Assembly (NCBI GenBank): GCA_016748015.1
Contig: JAAOMT010000770.1
Location: 40,231 to 104,230, forward strand
Length of the DNA: 64,000 bases
From: Geosiphon pyriformis
Lineage: Eukaryota > Glomeromycota > Glomeromycetes > Archaeosporales > Geosiphonaceae
Direction: 5' to 3'
Under the pieces are notes generated by a model that saw nothing but the letters and a program-made list of their open reading frames with translations, was not told the DNA's origin and ran no database searches. Positions 48,895 through 62,926 of the stretch are shown here, piece by piece. Every line of letters starts with the position of its first letter. Position 1 is the stretch's first letter. A program made the translations under genes and the position numbers.

Positions 48895-50788
48895 CTACAT
48901 TGGGATACCATCCAAAAATCCTTCGTTGCCTTCTCTCGTGACAACAACTTGAACGTTTCCTAAAATCCGACTCTTGAAGCCTCCTTCACAATAGGCGAAA
49001 TAGAACTCCCATTTTCTTTTAAATATTTCCACATCTTTTGATGTCATATGTGGCCAATCTTTATGTAATGCTGGTATAATGTCCTCGTCAAAATTATTCA
49101 AGAATTGTTCTCGCCATAGACGAAGCGTGCGCGCATAGTGTGGACCAATGTTTTCAATGTTATCGACAATCAACTTCCCTCGAGAGCCTTTTTGAATGGC
49201 ACTTACAAGAGATGTGACGGTTGGACAGTGACCACCTATGTAAGAATTATGTGAAACAATTTTTCATATTAAGATTCATGTCAATTGTTGGAGGAAGTGG
49301 GAACTTTGCAAAAATGTTCAATCCCCTAGGCCCATGAAGAAAACCTACCCGGAAATATATATTTCCTTATAAAATCTACCTCACGACAATAACGATCGTA
49401 TCTTGTCTCGGGCATAGTAATGACTTGGAAGACACCAATGCCACCTTGTTCTTTGAGAAATTTATCACAACATTCAAAATATGTTGCGAGGTATTGACGT
49501 CCCACCGCTTCGATCATTTCAATACTAACTATTTTATCATATTGATGATCCGCCGGCAGACTTCGATAGTCGCATAACAAAACCGTAATTCGATCAGAGA
49601 AGCCGGCAAGAGAAATCCGTTCTTCGGCGAGTTTTTTTTGTTCGATTGATAACGTGAGAGTTGTGACACGACATCCGGTTGTTCTCACCGCCTTGTGATG
49701 AAATAGAAAGAGTTTTAACATGAGTAGAATGACAAAGAGATAGCGAAAGATCTACAAAAAATTTCATATCGCACTTCAATGGCAAAAGAGCCCCAACCAC
49801 TGCCGATTTCCAACACATGATCATCTCTTGTAATTTTGGCCTTTGCGATTATTTTTCGTAATTTGTTATACTGTGCCTGTTCGAGGGTTTCATTTTCACT
49901 TGTGAAAAAAGCACTGGAATAGGTCATATCCTCACTGAGAAAACTAGCAAACATTGCGTTTGAAATATCATAATGTGCCGATATATTATTGATCGCATTT
50001 GAAATACTGTTGACAAATTGCGTGTTCATCAGATAATTAAGGATATTGAATATATATGATGGTCCAGTGCTTAGGTCATCAAGATATGACCGATTGGCGA
50101 CAAAGATCTGAAAATTTAGAGCAAATTTTAATCAAAATTATCACATTATCGTCAAACCTGTGTGTGATGTCACTCCTTACTTTAATTAAATTGAGCAGAT
50201 TGCCACAAGTCACGTCTCCCAGCATATATGCCTCTGCAAATCCCTATGGGAAATTACCAATATTATCAGATATTTGCCTTAGTTCTCCTATAATACAATC
50301 TTATTAGAAATTCCACGTACCAAATCCCCTAGCAAAAGCAATCGAACCCAAAAAGAATCATTTATTATATTAATTTGCGCACGATCTTTTGACTCTTTTT
50401 TACCGAATTCATAAATACGGTCTTTTGTCAAAACGCGAAGATGGCCAAAGTTGATCTTTGCCATTAAACCAAGCAATGTATTCTGCGCTGAATATTGTTA
50501 GTTCCAAAGGTAAATAAAATGGTGATGACAAACAAAAATTGTTGAAGAAACACAACGAATTTATGAAAAGGAAAATCCTGTGACTTTTCGTCCAGAACCT
50601 TTCGATTGTTGAGATTTGAATTGATTGAACAAGTGGAAATGAAAATGAGCATTCATACCGAAATCAAGCAAAACTGGCCATGATTTTCCAATAAGGATTT
50701 CTTTCCAATGTTGAAAGTAGAAATCAATTGTGGCGATAACTTTGCTTGTGGTTCGAGCAATGGGTTTTTTTTCATCCATATAAGACAT
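48895..50788 (-). CDS. Cyclopropane-fatty-acyl-phospholipid synthase
   Basis: Six exons (50788-50659, 50487-50321, 50243-50181, 50107-49775, 49691-49349, 49235-48895) give exactly 1377 nt, 458 residues. An N-terminal CFA-synthase domain (INFGHLRVLTKD ... LLLLGDLGFAEAYMLGDVT) is followed by the SAM-dependent methyltransferase domain. This has AHYDISNAMFASFLSEDMTY, motif I VLEIGSGWGSFAIE, LTLSIEQKKLAEERI, CDYRSLP, YDKIVSIEMIEAVG, RKYIFPGGHCPT and the late conserved YFAYCEGGF. The enzyme transfers a methylene from S-adenosylmethionine to the double bond of unsaturated acyl chains of membrane phospholipids. No transmembrane pair is visible, which argues against a sphingolipid C9-methyltransferase. 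The start at 50788 follows an in-frame stop just upstream. It is convergent with the SCOC-like gene. Confidence 0.92.
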
Positions 50789-52900
50789 GACTGGTTATTA
50801 TCAATTTATAAACTTTTTGATATTTCCCAGGAAAACGATGATTTAGAAGTTAATTCAGCCATGGGTCATGCTATATTTATACTTCGAAGACAATCTCTCA
50901 CCCATTGACAGTTGAATAAGAATACGAGATAGATCAAAAAAAAAATTCTTTTGTTTAAGATTGCACATTAACGCCGGAACACCCAAATCTTAATAATAAA
51001 CATTTCAGCCTAAATTTTTGATTCCACCACAGATCGTTGTAATTACAAGTGTAATTGCTTCGATGTTTATAAAACACAACAAAAAACTAAATTTGGTAGA
51101 AACGACTTCTTGATCATTACTAAATTTTAAATTTCTTTTATGGAGCAGCGATAACCGGAATCGCAAAATTGCACATATGTAGTGATAAGAATAAATTTGC
51201 AATTCAAAAAATCGTAAAAAATGAATACTTGGGTATAAGCTTTTTCCTGATACCATTTAATATTTCGGGTATATTTCGACATTTGAACATCTGTAATAGT
51301 ATATACGATTGAAATTTTTTGGTCCAAATAAACGCAACATTTGATGACTAATAGCAGAACAATGGGTTTTGGTGTTTCCGTTGGTGTTTAGGGAGAATTT
51401 TGATGACACTTTCGATTAGCCGGATGAACTGGTCTAGATTTTTTTGATATTACCGATTACACTAAATTTTTGACTATCATTCTTACTTAATTGGGTTTTT
51501 CCGGTAATTCACGAGTTAGCCTGTTGCCATATGTTTTTTGGATTATCTATCAATAGTGATTGACAGGGAAAATACTTTCTTGAAGAAATTCTTGTGATCT
51601 AAGAAGTTTTACTTATTTTGCGCATTCAAATAGTAATTTAAATTGTGCATTTTCTCTTCATCGAATCATTCAATGTTACTTTGGCAAATTTGATTTTTAT
51701 TAAGATGAAATTTTCGATAATTTGCAACAGGTAATCCCGGTAAATTATTCAAAAAATATTCAAGTACAAAATTGAATTGTTCATGATGGAAGAGCTTGTT
51801 TTTTTTGTGCTAAAATTTGATACTCTTTGATTTGGTTCGGTGGTACAGTATATGTTTATAAAAAAAATGAATTCCCGAGAAATGTTTTTTATGAGCTACC
51901 GGGATTCCTAATATGGGAAAATTTAAGGGGCGATCTCGGATCTATGTTTATGGGAAAAATTCTAACTTTTTACTGCCTTTTTTTCCTTAAATACCATGTT
52001 AACAAAAGGTTAGATTGAAGTATTCAAATTAGGAAGGTGTAATTAAATTGCCACAAATTTACAACTTTGTGAATCGGTAAAATTATGTAAACGATTATTT
52101 CAAAAAAAAAACTTGCTTATTAAGATATGAAGAAGTTAACGAAGGTATTTTTTTTTAATTAAAGCTAAATTATAATGATGTTCAAACATTTCATTAGGTG
52201 AAGTTCTTTTCATTCAAACATATAAAACAAGCAAGTTGGAAAATTACAATTTTTTTCTATAATTTTATATAAGAGAGTATTTGTGTCAAGAAAAAAGTAA
52301 TTTTAAAGTTAAACTTTTGAGGTCTTTACCACTTACATCTCGAATTTAGAAATTTATTACCAACAGAATAATCCAAATTTAGGAATTAATAATAACTTAG
52401 TAATCTTCCGATTACAATTTCGAAGAATTTAACGTCAAATTGTTAGGCGTTAACAAAGTTATATTTTTTTTTGAAAGCAAGCTACTAAAACCCAACATAA
52501 TTACAAAATTTTTGGTTAATAAATTATTAATATTTCTGATACTAGATGAATAACTGGATGTGAGAACCGACATGAACTAACATTAATTTTCTGCATAGTA
52601 ATTCTTGAAAAAGTTGCTGAATTTCTAAATAATTTTAATCGTCAGGTTAAGTTTCAAACAATATTCACTCAATTACAGCTAATGAATTTAAGTTTTCAAA
52701 AAAATTTTCTTGACAGTAATCAGTGCTATGCGGCGAAACCATCATATCAAATCTATAAAAGGATTTTGTACACATACAACTAACCAAACTTCTTTTATCG
52801 TTAACTTGTAACTGAAAAAAAATTCCGAAACTTTGTTCTACATTACACGAGTTACTAATTTCTACAAGATTGAAAATCATCTACTATTTATCTAAAGGAG
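50789..52900. other. Spacer, no gene resolved
   Basis: Upstream flank of the CFA synthase gene and beyond. An ATG-led 18-codon frame (ending ISKSL, near 50861) sits just upstream on the same strand but ends in a stop before the CFA start. Other short frames (51827-52018) show no motif. Confidence 0.4.
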
Positions 52901-55900
52901 TAAATAATTATGCCACACAAAAATTTTCACTATTACAGATTTCAAAGCTTTGGTGTTTTGTGAGATGCAAACAAAAAGAAACCACTTTTTGCTAAAAATT
53001 TCCAAAATAATTCTACATTTCACTACATATAAGAGAGTTAAACGAGCTATTCGCCTTCACCTTATCTTACTAGGCAGAATCTTTCTCTTTACAAATGAGA
53101 TTTTCTTAATATTATATAAATAAAAATTTGCGTTATAATTAAAAACAAAAAAAAGATTTTGTTTTAACATGCTTTTTAATAAATCATTAATTAACTGGTT
53201 AAAATTTTTATACCACCCAATATTAAATAAACAAAATTTTATATCATTAATATAATATACAAGAAAAATAACAAAATGTTATATAATTAGGATCACAATA
53301 TAAAGATTAAAATAAACTGGCAGAATTTTTAAAAATAAAACAGGATTAAAAGTGTATAAAAATAGGCAATAGTAATTGGTATTAACAGACTAAAAAATTG
53401 CTAATAAGAAAAAAGTTGTATATATAATTTGTATTTAAATTATAATGTAATATAAAATGATGATATTAGATATTGCAATTTATAATTTAAATTAAAAAAT
53501 ATAATAATAATTAATTAAAAAGAGAGATTAATTAATTAAAAGCATTATTAATTAAGAGAATGATTATTTTGATAATAATAATCATAATGAATAAAATTTT
53601 ATATTTTAATTGGCAAAATTTTAATTTAAAATTCACTTTATTCAGCTTTATATCTTAAAAAATAATAATAATTTCAATTATTAAGTAACAAATAAGTTAA
53701 TAAATAAAAAATAAAACACTTGAAATATTTAAAAAATAAATCTAGTTGTAACAATCTGTTACATAAAACAACCTCGAAAATAGTCTCAATTAGGATCGAA
53801 AATTTTATTAAATTTTAAAAAAATAACATGTAATAATGATGTATATTATTTATTTTTATTGGACAAATTAAAGTTGGATCATTAATTTCACTAGAAATAA
53901 ATGCAATGTTTAGTTATTGCAAAGTAAGAAATAAACAAATAATTGACTAAATCTTATCTAATTTTAACATCTTGTATTATTGTGTTATAAAAGACCACAT
54001 CTACTACAAGTGTATTTTGTGCATGGTTTTCCTTTTTTTTTGTAGCAGATTTATAACATTTGGTTTCTGGGCATTTTTTACATCATGATACTAATGGATT
54101 TTTAACTTGCTTAAGCTTATTTTCTTTATTGGCATTATTAACTTGATTGTTTTTTAGGACTTGGTCTTGATTTTGAAGTGTAGACACCACTTTTTTATGT
54201 TGGCCAATAAATTGTCTTAACTATATTATTATCTTATTATGATTGTTATTTTCAATAGCAAGCTAAACAGCCTATCATATAAGTTTTATATTTTACCATA
54301 TTTTTGTTTTTTCTGTGCTACAAGGTACAAAACATTGGTAATGATTTTAAATACAATTAAAAAATTTGAAATTACTATTTTATCAGAAAGATTTTTTGCA
54401 GTCTCTTAATTTGTGAAGCAAAAAGCTTTAGTGACTAAATTATTGTCTTTTTTTCATTAGTATACCATTGTAAAAATATTATTTGAATATAAAACTTTGC
54501 AATTTTTGAATATAATATTACTTAAAAATAATAATGACAAACAATATTATGAGATATATTAGACAAACATAAACAAAGATAAGAAACAGAATTAACAATT
54601 CTAATGAAATGTGAATATTTGCTGTTTTTTGGTTATAAATCTGTGATTTTTTATACTTTTTTGATGTTTTTTTTATTAATTTTAGCAATTATTGATTTCA
54701 ATAAGATTTGTTTTATGTTATACAAATTCTCAATGAAATTATTCATTATATTAAGACTGAAATCCTAAATATTAAAATATTATTAGATAAATAACTTGAA
54801 AAAATATATTAGAAAATAAATATTTTTATCTTATTATAAGTATTGATATTTAATAATAATTAACTTACAATAAAATATAAACATTAAACTATTTTTAAAT
54901 GTTTTATGAATAAAATATGAGGCATAAGATATTAAATTATTTGTTTATTGACTTTAAAAAAAAGATTATGGCCAACTAATATAATTTTCATACAAAATAA
55001 GAATGTATAATATTCAAAAAAACAATTCTATTCTGTTTTAATTTCAAGTTTTGCATCTAATATATCAGTAAAATCACACAAATTGTTATTTATTGAAAGC
55101 ATATGTTTAATAATATTGTTGAGACTTTTAATATAAGAGATAATTTGAATTTTTTGCAGTAAATATTTTTGATGTAAATACATAAATTTATGTTTGTCAG
55201 CTTAGATAAAGAGCTCTTATTAGGTAATTTTTAATATTAATATATGTTTTAGTAAGTTGTAATTATCATTTATAAAAAATTTTTTTACATAAATTATTGC
55301 AACATAGAAAAAAATTATGAACAAAACTTTTATATTAAGCATAAAGCTTTGATTTAAGATTTCTTAATAAGTTTTTATTAATGTAAAAAATACAATAAAT
55401 TTGGTAAGTTATTTTGTATACTTAAATATTTATTATATCTGCTACAAAATTAGCATTGGTAATAAACACTAATAATTCTATTATTGTTGATTTTTTTGTG
55501 TATTTTAAAATCTATTTATATAATTGGAAGTTTTATCTAATATAAAAGCTTATGTAACAAGACAAAATTTTGTATTATTGTTTACAATAAGAAAAAAAGA
55601 AAGTAGTATCTAATAGTAGTTGTTCTTTATTGTATTGTTATTTAAAACAATATTATGATACTTTAACTAAAAAACAATTTGTGCAAAAAACATTCAAAAT
55701 ACATGAATAAGCTGATTTTTATTAATTTTAAACTTTACAACTTATTTAGAATTATTTAATTTGCAATTTATAAGAATTTTCAACAAGCAAAATATATCAT
55801 GTTTTTTATTGCCATAAATTTTAAATCTTTGTATTGTATTTGTAAAGTCATAATTGAAAATAGATACTGTTGGAAATTTTACTTTTAATAATTTTTTTTA

Positions 55901-58900
55901 AATAATAATTGATAAATTTAAACATTCCATAAAAAATCAGATCTTTTAAAAAATGTTATTTGAAATTTTTTGATATGTTAAAACATATTTTCTAATATTA
56001 GAATATAATGAATAATTGTGTGTATTGTCAAAAGTAGTAAGAGTTATTTTGTGTAAGTTTTTGGTACAGTTAATATTAACATACTAACTATATTCTTAAC
56101 ATTTTGATTTGGTATTTTAATAATTTTAAACATTGATTTTTTTTTTAATTTATATTGGCTATCAAATTCGTATTTAAAAGTACAATGTTTAATAGTGCTG
56201 TTTAAATATTATTTTAATTTCTTTTAGATAACTCTAAATTCTTGTTGTTTATTATAGATCTTTATAATTACATCAATATTTTTCTATATTTTAAAAGCAT
56301 AATTAGTACAAAGTCTTATAGCTAAATAAATATAAGAAAATCTAATACTAAATATGACTAAAATTATAACCAAAAATTTTATCTTTATTTATAGGCACTT
56401 GATTACTTAATTGAAATGAATTTTTACTAATATGATTTTAAAGTTGATTAATTAGTTCTATATTAGAAATAAGTTCTAAATTAGAATAGAAATAATTTTA
56501 GTTTTTTAACACATGGTTTTTTATTAGACATATATACATATTCTTCTCTAAAAGCAAACTGGTTATTTTTTTTTATCCTGTGTTCATACTAAAATATTAA
56601 TCTTAATACAATATATAATATATAGAGTATTATATATTAAAATTACCAATATACTATTAACTATAATACTAATTAATATATTTAAGTGAATATTATCTAG
56701 AATAGTTTGAAGAATTAGACTTTGTATAATCTATTACCTTTAACACTTTAGAATTTATAGCTTATATCTGGTATATAAATTTTTATGTTTATATTTATAA
56801 TATACAAGTTTTTCTTGTAACTTAAACACTGTTTAAAACAAAAAATACTTCTTGTTGTACAAAAATAAAAGCATTTACACCAAAAATTTTAATGTGTTTT
56901 TGTACAATATACAGATGGCACGCATCAAATTCAAAAACCATATGATATAATATATGTGATTTATTTTTAACTAATGAAAATGATTAATATTACATAATTT
57001 AAAACAGATTGTTCCGTCGATCACTGCGCCATATATGGCGCAGTGATCGACGGAATAAATAAAGTCATGTGTTTAAATATTAAATCACGTGCTTTTCCGA
57101 GATTGTTACAAATCTATTAATCCATATTTAAATATAAGATTATTTAAAATACCAAAGTAATTATAATTTTGTATTTGTTTGACATTGTGTTTTTATTATT
57201 ATTTCAAAAGTAATTTTTAAATTAAAAATTCTCAAAATCTCTTGATTTGCAAAATAACTATCTAATACAATATACTTAATTATTATTATCTTTACAATTT
57301 ATAAAATGACAAAATAAAAAAGCTCTTTTTCTTATTAATTTCTTAATCATAAAGAGAGCGAAAAGAAATGAAAAATTTATTTTAATACGTTTTTCTATAC
57401 CCAGTTTATTTTTTAAGCTATTTTTTTCAACACTCTTTTGTTTAAGAAACTAGAAATATAGACATATTTATTAAAAAGCATAATCAAAGAAAAAATGAAA
57501 GAAAAGTCTATTCTAATGTGAAAAAAGCATCACTATGTAAGTTTAATAAGTTTAATAAAAGTATTAAGAATTCTGGTGTTAAAAACCCATTTTTAAAAAA
57601 GTTTATTAATATTATTAAAATAATTAATATTGGCAATAATTTGCTGTTAGAGAAGCTTATATCTTGAAACAGCAAATTAAGTAGTTTTAATGGTAATATA
57701 TACGCAAATTTTAATGTTGAGAAAGTTGAAAAATGTTTGGTTAAGGAAATAAGCTTTGTTTTGAGTAAGAATAAAAAATACCGAAACCAAGCAATTTGTG
57801 TTTGAGAAATTGGAAAAATTAAATTTTAATGAAAAAAATATAGATATAAAGCCATTTTTTGCTGTTAATTTGAATTAAAACTTCTTTTTCTTTGAAAAAA
57901 AAGTTGAATTTAGAGTTTAGAAGTTATTTGTTTTAAACATATAAAGTTTTATACAAATTAGAAAGTAATTGTTAAGAAAATCCCTGTTAATACTCTTAAT
58001 GCAGTTGTGAAATCTGCGTTTTCTAATTTGGTCAAATGATGTCAATCAAATTATAGCTAATTGGTCTTTAACAGAAGACTATAATAAAATTTGCTAAATT
58101 AGATTAGACGAATTTAAAATAATTTGTACAAATTATAAAGATTAATAAGAATAAAATATGTAAGAAAAGTAAAATAAACATTAAGCTTTATTATATATTC
58201 TGCCAATAAGCACAATAATTTATAATATCTCGAATCTTCTAATATTTTTTGGTAACAAAACATGTATTATTAATTATAATTTTGCTATTTATAACTGAAT
58301 TATGTGTTACTGTTTGTTTTGAATTTAAAGAAATTATGAATAAAATTTTAGTTTTTGATTGTGTAATTTTGTTGTAGATTGGACTTGTTTTCTCTGTTTG
58401 TGCTAATTTGGTCATACTGCTTTGAAGTGTAATTTTAATAAAAAAATTTAAAAACATTTTAGAAAAAAGAATCTGAAATTAATAAATAATGGCTTGTTTA
58501 TATATATGCTAAGAAACAGATTTTTATTAGTTATTCAGTCTTTTTGATAAAAAAAACTTGGACACAATTGTCGGAACTTTTTATTTTAATACTTAAGCCA
58601 AATTCTTCTTAAAGAACAGTTTATCTTTAAACACAATTTTTTTTGTTGGCACACAAGACTTTTGGATTGTGGTTTATAAGTATTAAGTACAGTCTTGTTA
58701 ATTTTATAAAAATAAGTTGGCATAAAAGTTAAATATACTTGTATTAATGGATTTCTAGTTATATTTTGAATGTAAATTATTGGTAACCTTTTTTTGATCA
58801 GAATTAAAAAATATATAATAATAAAAAATATTCAAATATATCTATTAACAACAAGATTATTAAAAAAAATATTATAATCATTATTATAAATTTAATAAAA

Positions 58901-61900
58901 TATATACATAACTTCGTTTTTTTAAAGTATGATAAATTATTTTCTTAATAACTGTACATATATAGAAAATTGCCACATTTAATATTAAAAAAATTAACAA
59001 TTTTGTTAAATAAAAAACATTAATAAGTAATACAAAAAAAGTGATAATACTATTTTAGTAATTAAAAAACTAAGTTAAAAAATAGTTATATTTTTAGTTT
59101 AAAAACAAGTTTCAAAATATAAAAGTATTTATTTTAAACAAAAACAAAAACTTTTTAGATTTTGGTATAATTTTATTTATTATAATAATATTCCTAAACA
59201 TATAAGCAAGATTTCAAAAGTTGTTAATAAATTAATTATAATTAAACTATTATTTAAAGAAAAATTATTAATTTTTTTGTTTGGACTTTATGTTAGTGTT
59301 TTTTAGTAAATAAATGTTTTATGCAGCAATTATTAATAACATAGTAACTAAAACACTTAATGATAAAAATTTTAATAAAAATAGCAAAAAATACAGTATT
59401 AATTTTAAGTTTAAGAATTTCGGTCTTTGCAATGAGCTTATAAATAGTCCAGAGATTATTATATCTATATAAAATAATATTTTAAGATAATCAATTATGT
59501 TTGGTTTATAAAAAATCTTTTAAATAAGTTGTTATAATTTAATACTATAATATAAATAATATATTTAAAAATTTTGTAGATTTAAAAGTTTTTTTAATTA
59601 AAGATTTTTGTTTTTTATACAAAAATCTAAATATTGTATTGTTTTTGTAAATTCTTTGTTTAACTTCTTTTATTTTTTTTAAAATTTATTTTAGTGTTTT
59701 TTTAGTAAGTATTAAACTTTAATAAGTTACTTTTATGCTTTTAGTATATGTTTTTTATTAAATTATTTTTAATATTATATTTTTAATGCTATTTTTTTTC
59801 AAAGTTAATTTGACTACAAAATAAAAAATAAATAAAATAAATAATAAAATTAGCATTTTATTAATAAAAGTTATTAATTTAAAATATCAATTTAAAGTTA
59901 TGTTTTTAATATCTGTTATTAATTAAAGATAATTAAAAGTATTAAATAATAACAATAATAATTGAAATTTATAAATTTAGATAACAATTTTTAGTTTTTT
60001 GATTATTTAATTATTGAATATTATTATAAATAAAAATATTAAGTTATAATTTGTAATTTAGTGCTGTAATTTTATTATGTATTCTAAAAATTTTGATAAA
60101 TTTGAGGATTTTTATGATTAAGTTTTTTGTATAAAAACAAAAATTCAATATTGATGGTTTTTAATACTTAGTGTCTTATTTTTTTAACATTATAATTAAT
60201 ATTTATTATTCTTTTAATAAGCTATTTAATTTTGTATTTTTTGTCAAATTATTTTTAATATTATAATTTTAGCACTTATTTTTTTATTAATTAGTTTAAT
60301 AATAAAACATCAAAAAAAATAAAAATAAAGTAAAAAAATTTAGTATCTTGTTAATAACTATAATTAAAAGTTATTGTTTTAGTGTAATTAAGTTTGTGAA
60401 TTTATTTTTTTGATATTAATTGTTTTTAAAAAAGTAATGCAAATAGAATAAGTAATCTTAACAATAGTAATTATAATTTATATAGTTTTTTTTTGTCCAA
60501 TTAATAAGTTTATTTAAATAGTAAATTGGTAGTTTGAAAGTTTTAAACTATTAATTAAGTTTCATTTCAGCAAAATTAGATGTTTTTTTTTAATACTACT
60601 ACTATATATACATCTTTTTAATAATATAAAATATTCTGGTATTTTTAGTTATTTTATACATTTTTTAGTTATTATTGGCATTTCTGGTATTTTTAAAATA
60701 TTTAGTATTTTTTTTAGTATTTCAAAATTTTTTAATATTATTTAATCTTAATAATAATAATAATTTTTCTTATTTTTTTTTATAAATTACAATATTTTTT
60801 TATTAATTAATTCTACTTGTATATATATATATATATATATATTTATTTATAGTTATTTTCTGGTATTTTTGGTATTTTTATTTATCTTATTTATAATACT
60901 AATACTTAATTAGTTAATTAATATTATTTATTATTTTCTGTTGTTTTTATTCAAGCAATATTGATTTTTTTTAAAATTAAGCTTTGTAATAATTATATTT
61001 GTATAATATTTAATTATTTTTATAGTTTATTAAACTGCTAATTAATAATTTTTTCTATATTGTTAAGTATAATAATATAATTTTAAGATTTTAAAAGATA
61101 ATAAATTGTTTAATTTAATATATAATATGGTTTTATCAAATATTTGTTTAAATTTATTTAAATATAATATTTGAATATAGAACTGTTTTTTAATATAATA
61201 CTAATAATATATTAATAAAAAGTATTTTTTTAGTTTTTTTATATAATTTTTTTGTTGTTTTTTATTATTTAATATAATAAAAAATTTATAGTTCTAATAA
61301 AATTTTTTTTTCTAAATTTTTATATGTTTTTATATTTAATTTTTATACTATTCATAATTATTTTTAAATTAAAATTTTGTTTTTGTAGTAATTTAAATAA
61401 CAATTGTGCTAATACATATATTTAGAGTAAAAAATAATAGTTTTTCTTATTGTATATTAATTGTATATATGTCTAATACTAATTTAATATTAACTACTTT
61501 AATAGCTTTAACTTTTGGCTATTTCGTAAAATAATCAATTGCTATTGCGATGGTTTTTTTTGATAAGATTATCAATAAAAAATGAAACTTTAAAAACATT
61601 AGAAAAATATTTTAATTTTCTTATAATTTATTATTTATTTAATTATTTATTCAATTATTTAATCTTATTTAATTATTTATTTTTAAATTAGTAATTACTA
61701 TTAGTTAATAGAATTAAATAAAATTAGTATTGATTTATAGAAAGTAAGTAAATTATATACAGATTATATACAATACTATAAATTTTTGACATAAAATAAA
61801 GTTTAAGCAATTTAAATTAAAATACATACATTTTAAATATATTTTAAGTAGTTTAAATAAAGTTTAGTTTGTTTAATTGAAATTAATTAGAAGTATATTA

Positions 61901-62300
61901 AAATAATTAGCTTACAAAAATTAATAATTTTAGAATCTTATTAATATTATATAAAAAAAATTTTTTATTTCAAAAAATATATTTTATTTTTACTTTAAAT
62001 TATTTAATCTTATTTATTTTAATTCTATCTTCTTATATCTTAGTTATATATATATTTATTTCATTTAATATTTCAAATTATAAAGTAATATTTTAAATAT
62101 ATAATCTTTTAAATATTCTAATTAAAATTAATCTTTAGTAGATTGACTTTTGAGTTTTAAATATTAATATCCTAATTTAAATTAAAATTTAATAATTAAA
62201 AAAATAACAACTTACAAAAATAGTTTGAAATTCATATTAAAAAACCATATTTTAAATTTATTTTTGATTAAATATAACAAATAAATAGGTGTAAATTGGT
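52901..62300. other. Large AT desert
   Basis: More than 9 kb of nearly pure A/T, with stops in all frames and no tRNA, rRNA or protein motif recognised. Short (TA)n runs occur, for example 60821-60842. The only strong GC-bearing landmark is the palindrome at 57012-57055. Terminal inverted repeats bounding the whole desert were looked for at both edges and not found. Confidence 0.55.
57012..57055. repeat. 44-bp perfect palindrome
   Basis: 22 bases starting TTCCGTCGATCACTGCGCC are followed directly by their exact reverse complement, with no spacer. The centre is GCGCCATATATGGCGC. About half the bases are G or C, against almost none around it. It could be two transposon ends joined head-to-head, or an extrudable cruciform. 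Confidence 0.95.
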
Positions 62301-62508
62301 TTAAACAACTTTTAAAAATAAAATTATTATACTTTAAGATCTTTCACAGTTAGAGCTAAAAAGCAATTGCTTGAATAATTTGAATTTAGATATAGTCTAT
62401 TGGATTTTCTTTAATATTTAAAAAAACATATTGTATTAACAAAATTAGACCAAATTCTAATAACAATATAAAAGTAACAAAGTATATTAATGGGAGGTTT
62501 AAGTAGAG

Positions 62509-62826
62509 CTAGATGTTGGCCAACTTTTTTGATCGTCCCTGGTTTGATGAACCTTTTTCTGATGCTTTTAGACATATTTCAATCAAGGAGGTGTGACGAC
62601 TTAGAGGTATCGCTGTTGTAATAATTGGTTGTGAAGCACTTCGATGAAGATTTTTTGATTGTAGATTATTTCGCACAAACTTTGTCCTTTGTAATCTATT
62701 TTTTTTGCTAGCTGCATGGCTTGATGGAATTATTAAGTGATTTGAATTTGATGAATGTTCGAGATTTTCTTGGAAAATTATCTTGTTAGCTAGTTGGGAT
62801 TTCAAGGGCTTTAGTAAAATTTTCAA
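62509..62826 (-). CDS. Basic serine-rich protein, downstream exon
   Basis: A frame ending at 62509 reads LLKPLKSQLANKIIFQENLE, then NNLQSKNLHRSASQPII, and SRHTSLIEICLKASEKGSSN. It is open upstream to an acceptor (ATGACAG) at about 62855, after a 43-bp potential intron (GTAATG...ACAG). It is therefore probably a 3' exon. It shares the RSASQ motif with the frame at 62927-63388 on the same strand, which suggests one gene. RSASQP fits the mode-1 14-3-3 consensus (RSxSxP, if the second Ser is phosphorylated). Family unknown. Confidence 0.4.
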   Translation of the reverse strand: MKILLKPLKSQLANKIIFQENLEHSSNSNHLIIPSSHAASKKNRLQRTKFVRNNLQSKNLHRSASQPIITTAIPLSRHTSLIEICLKASEKGSSNQGRSKKLANI

Positions 62827-62926
62827 TGAGAGCTTATGCCATTTTACATTTATCCTGTCATTTAGATTTTTCTTTTTGCTTTAGTTATCATCATTACCTC
62901 TCAAAGATTCGACACTTGTTTTATCT

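Noticed and set aside
50708-50908. Plus-strand frame opposite CFA exon 1
   Set aside because: Antisense shadow of the CFA synthase first exon and its flank.
52901-62300. Idea that the whole desert is one giant transposon
   Set aside because: Edges were compared for inverted or direct repeats and none was seen.
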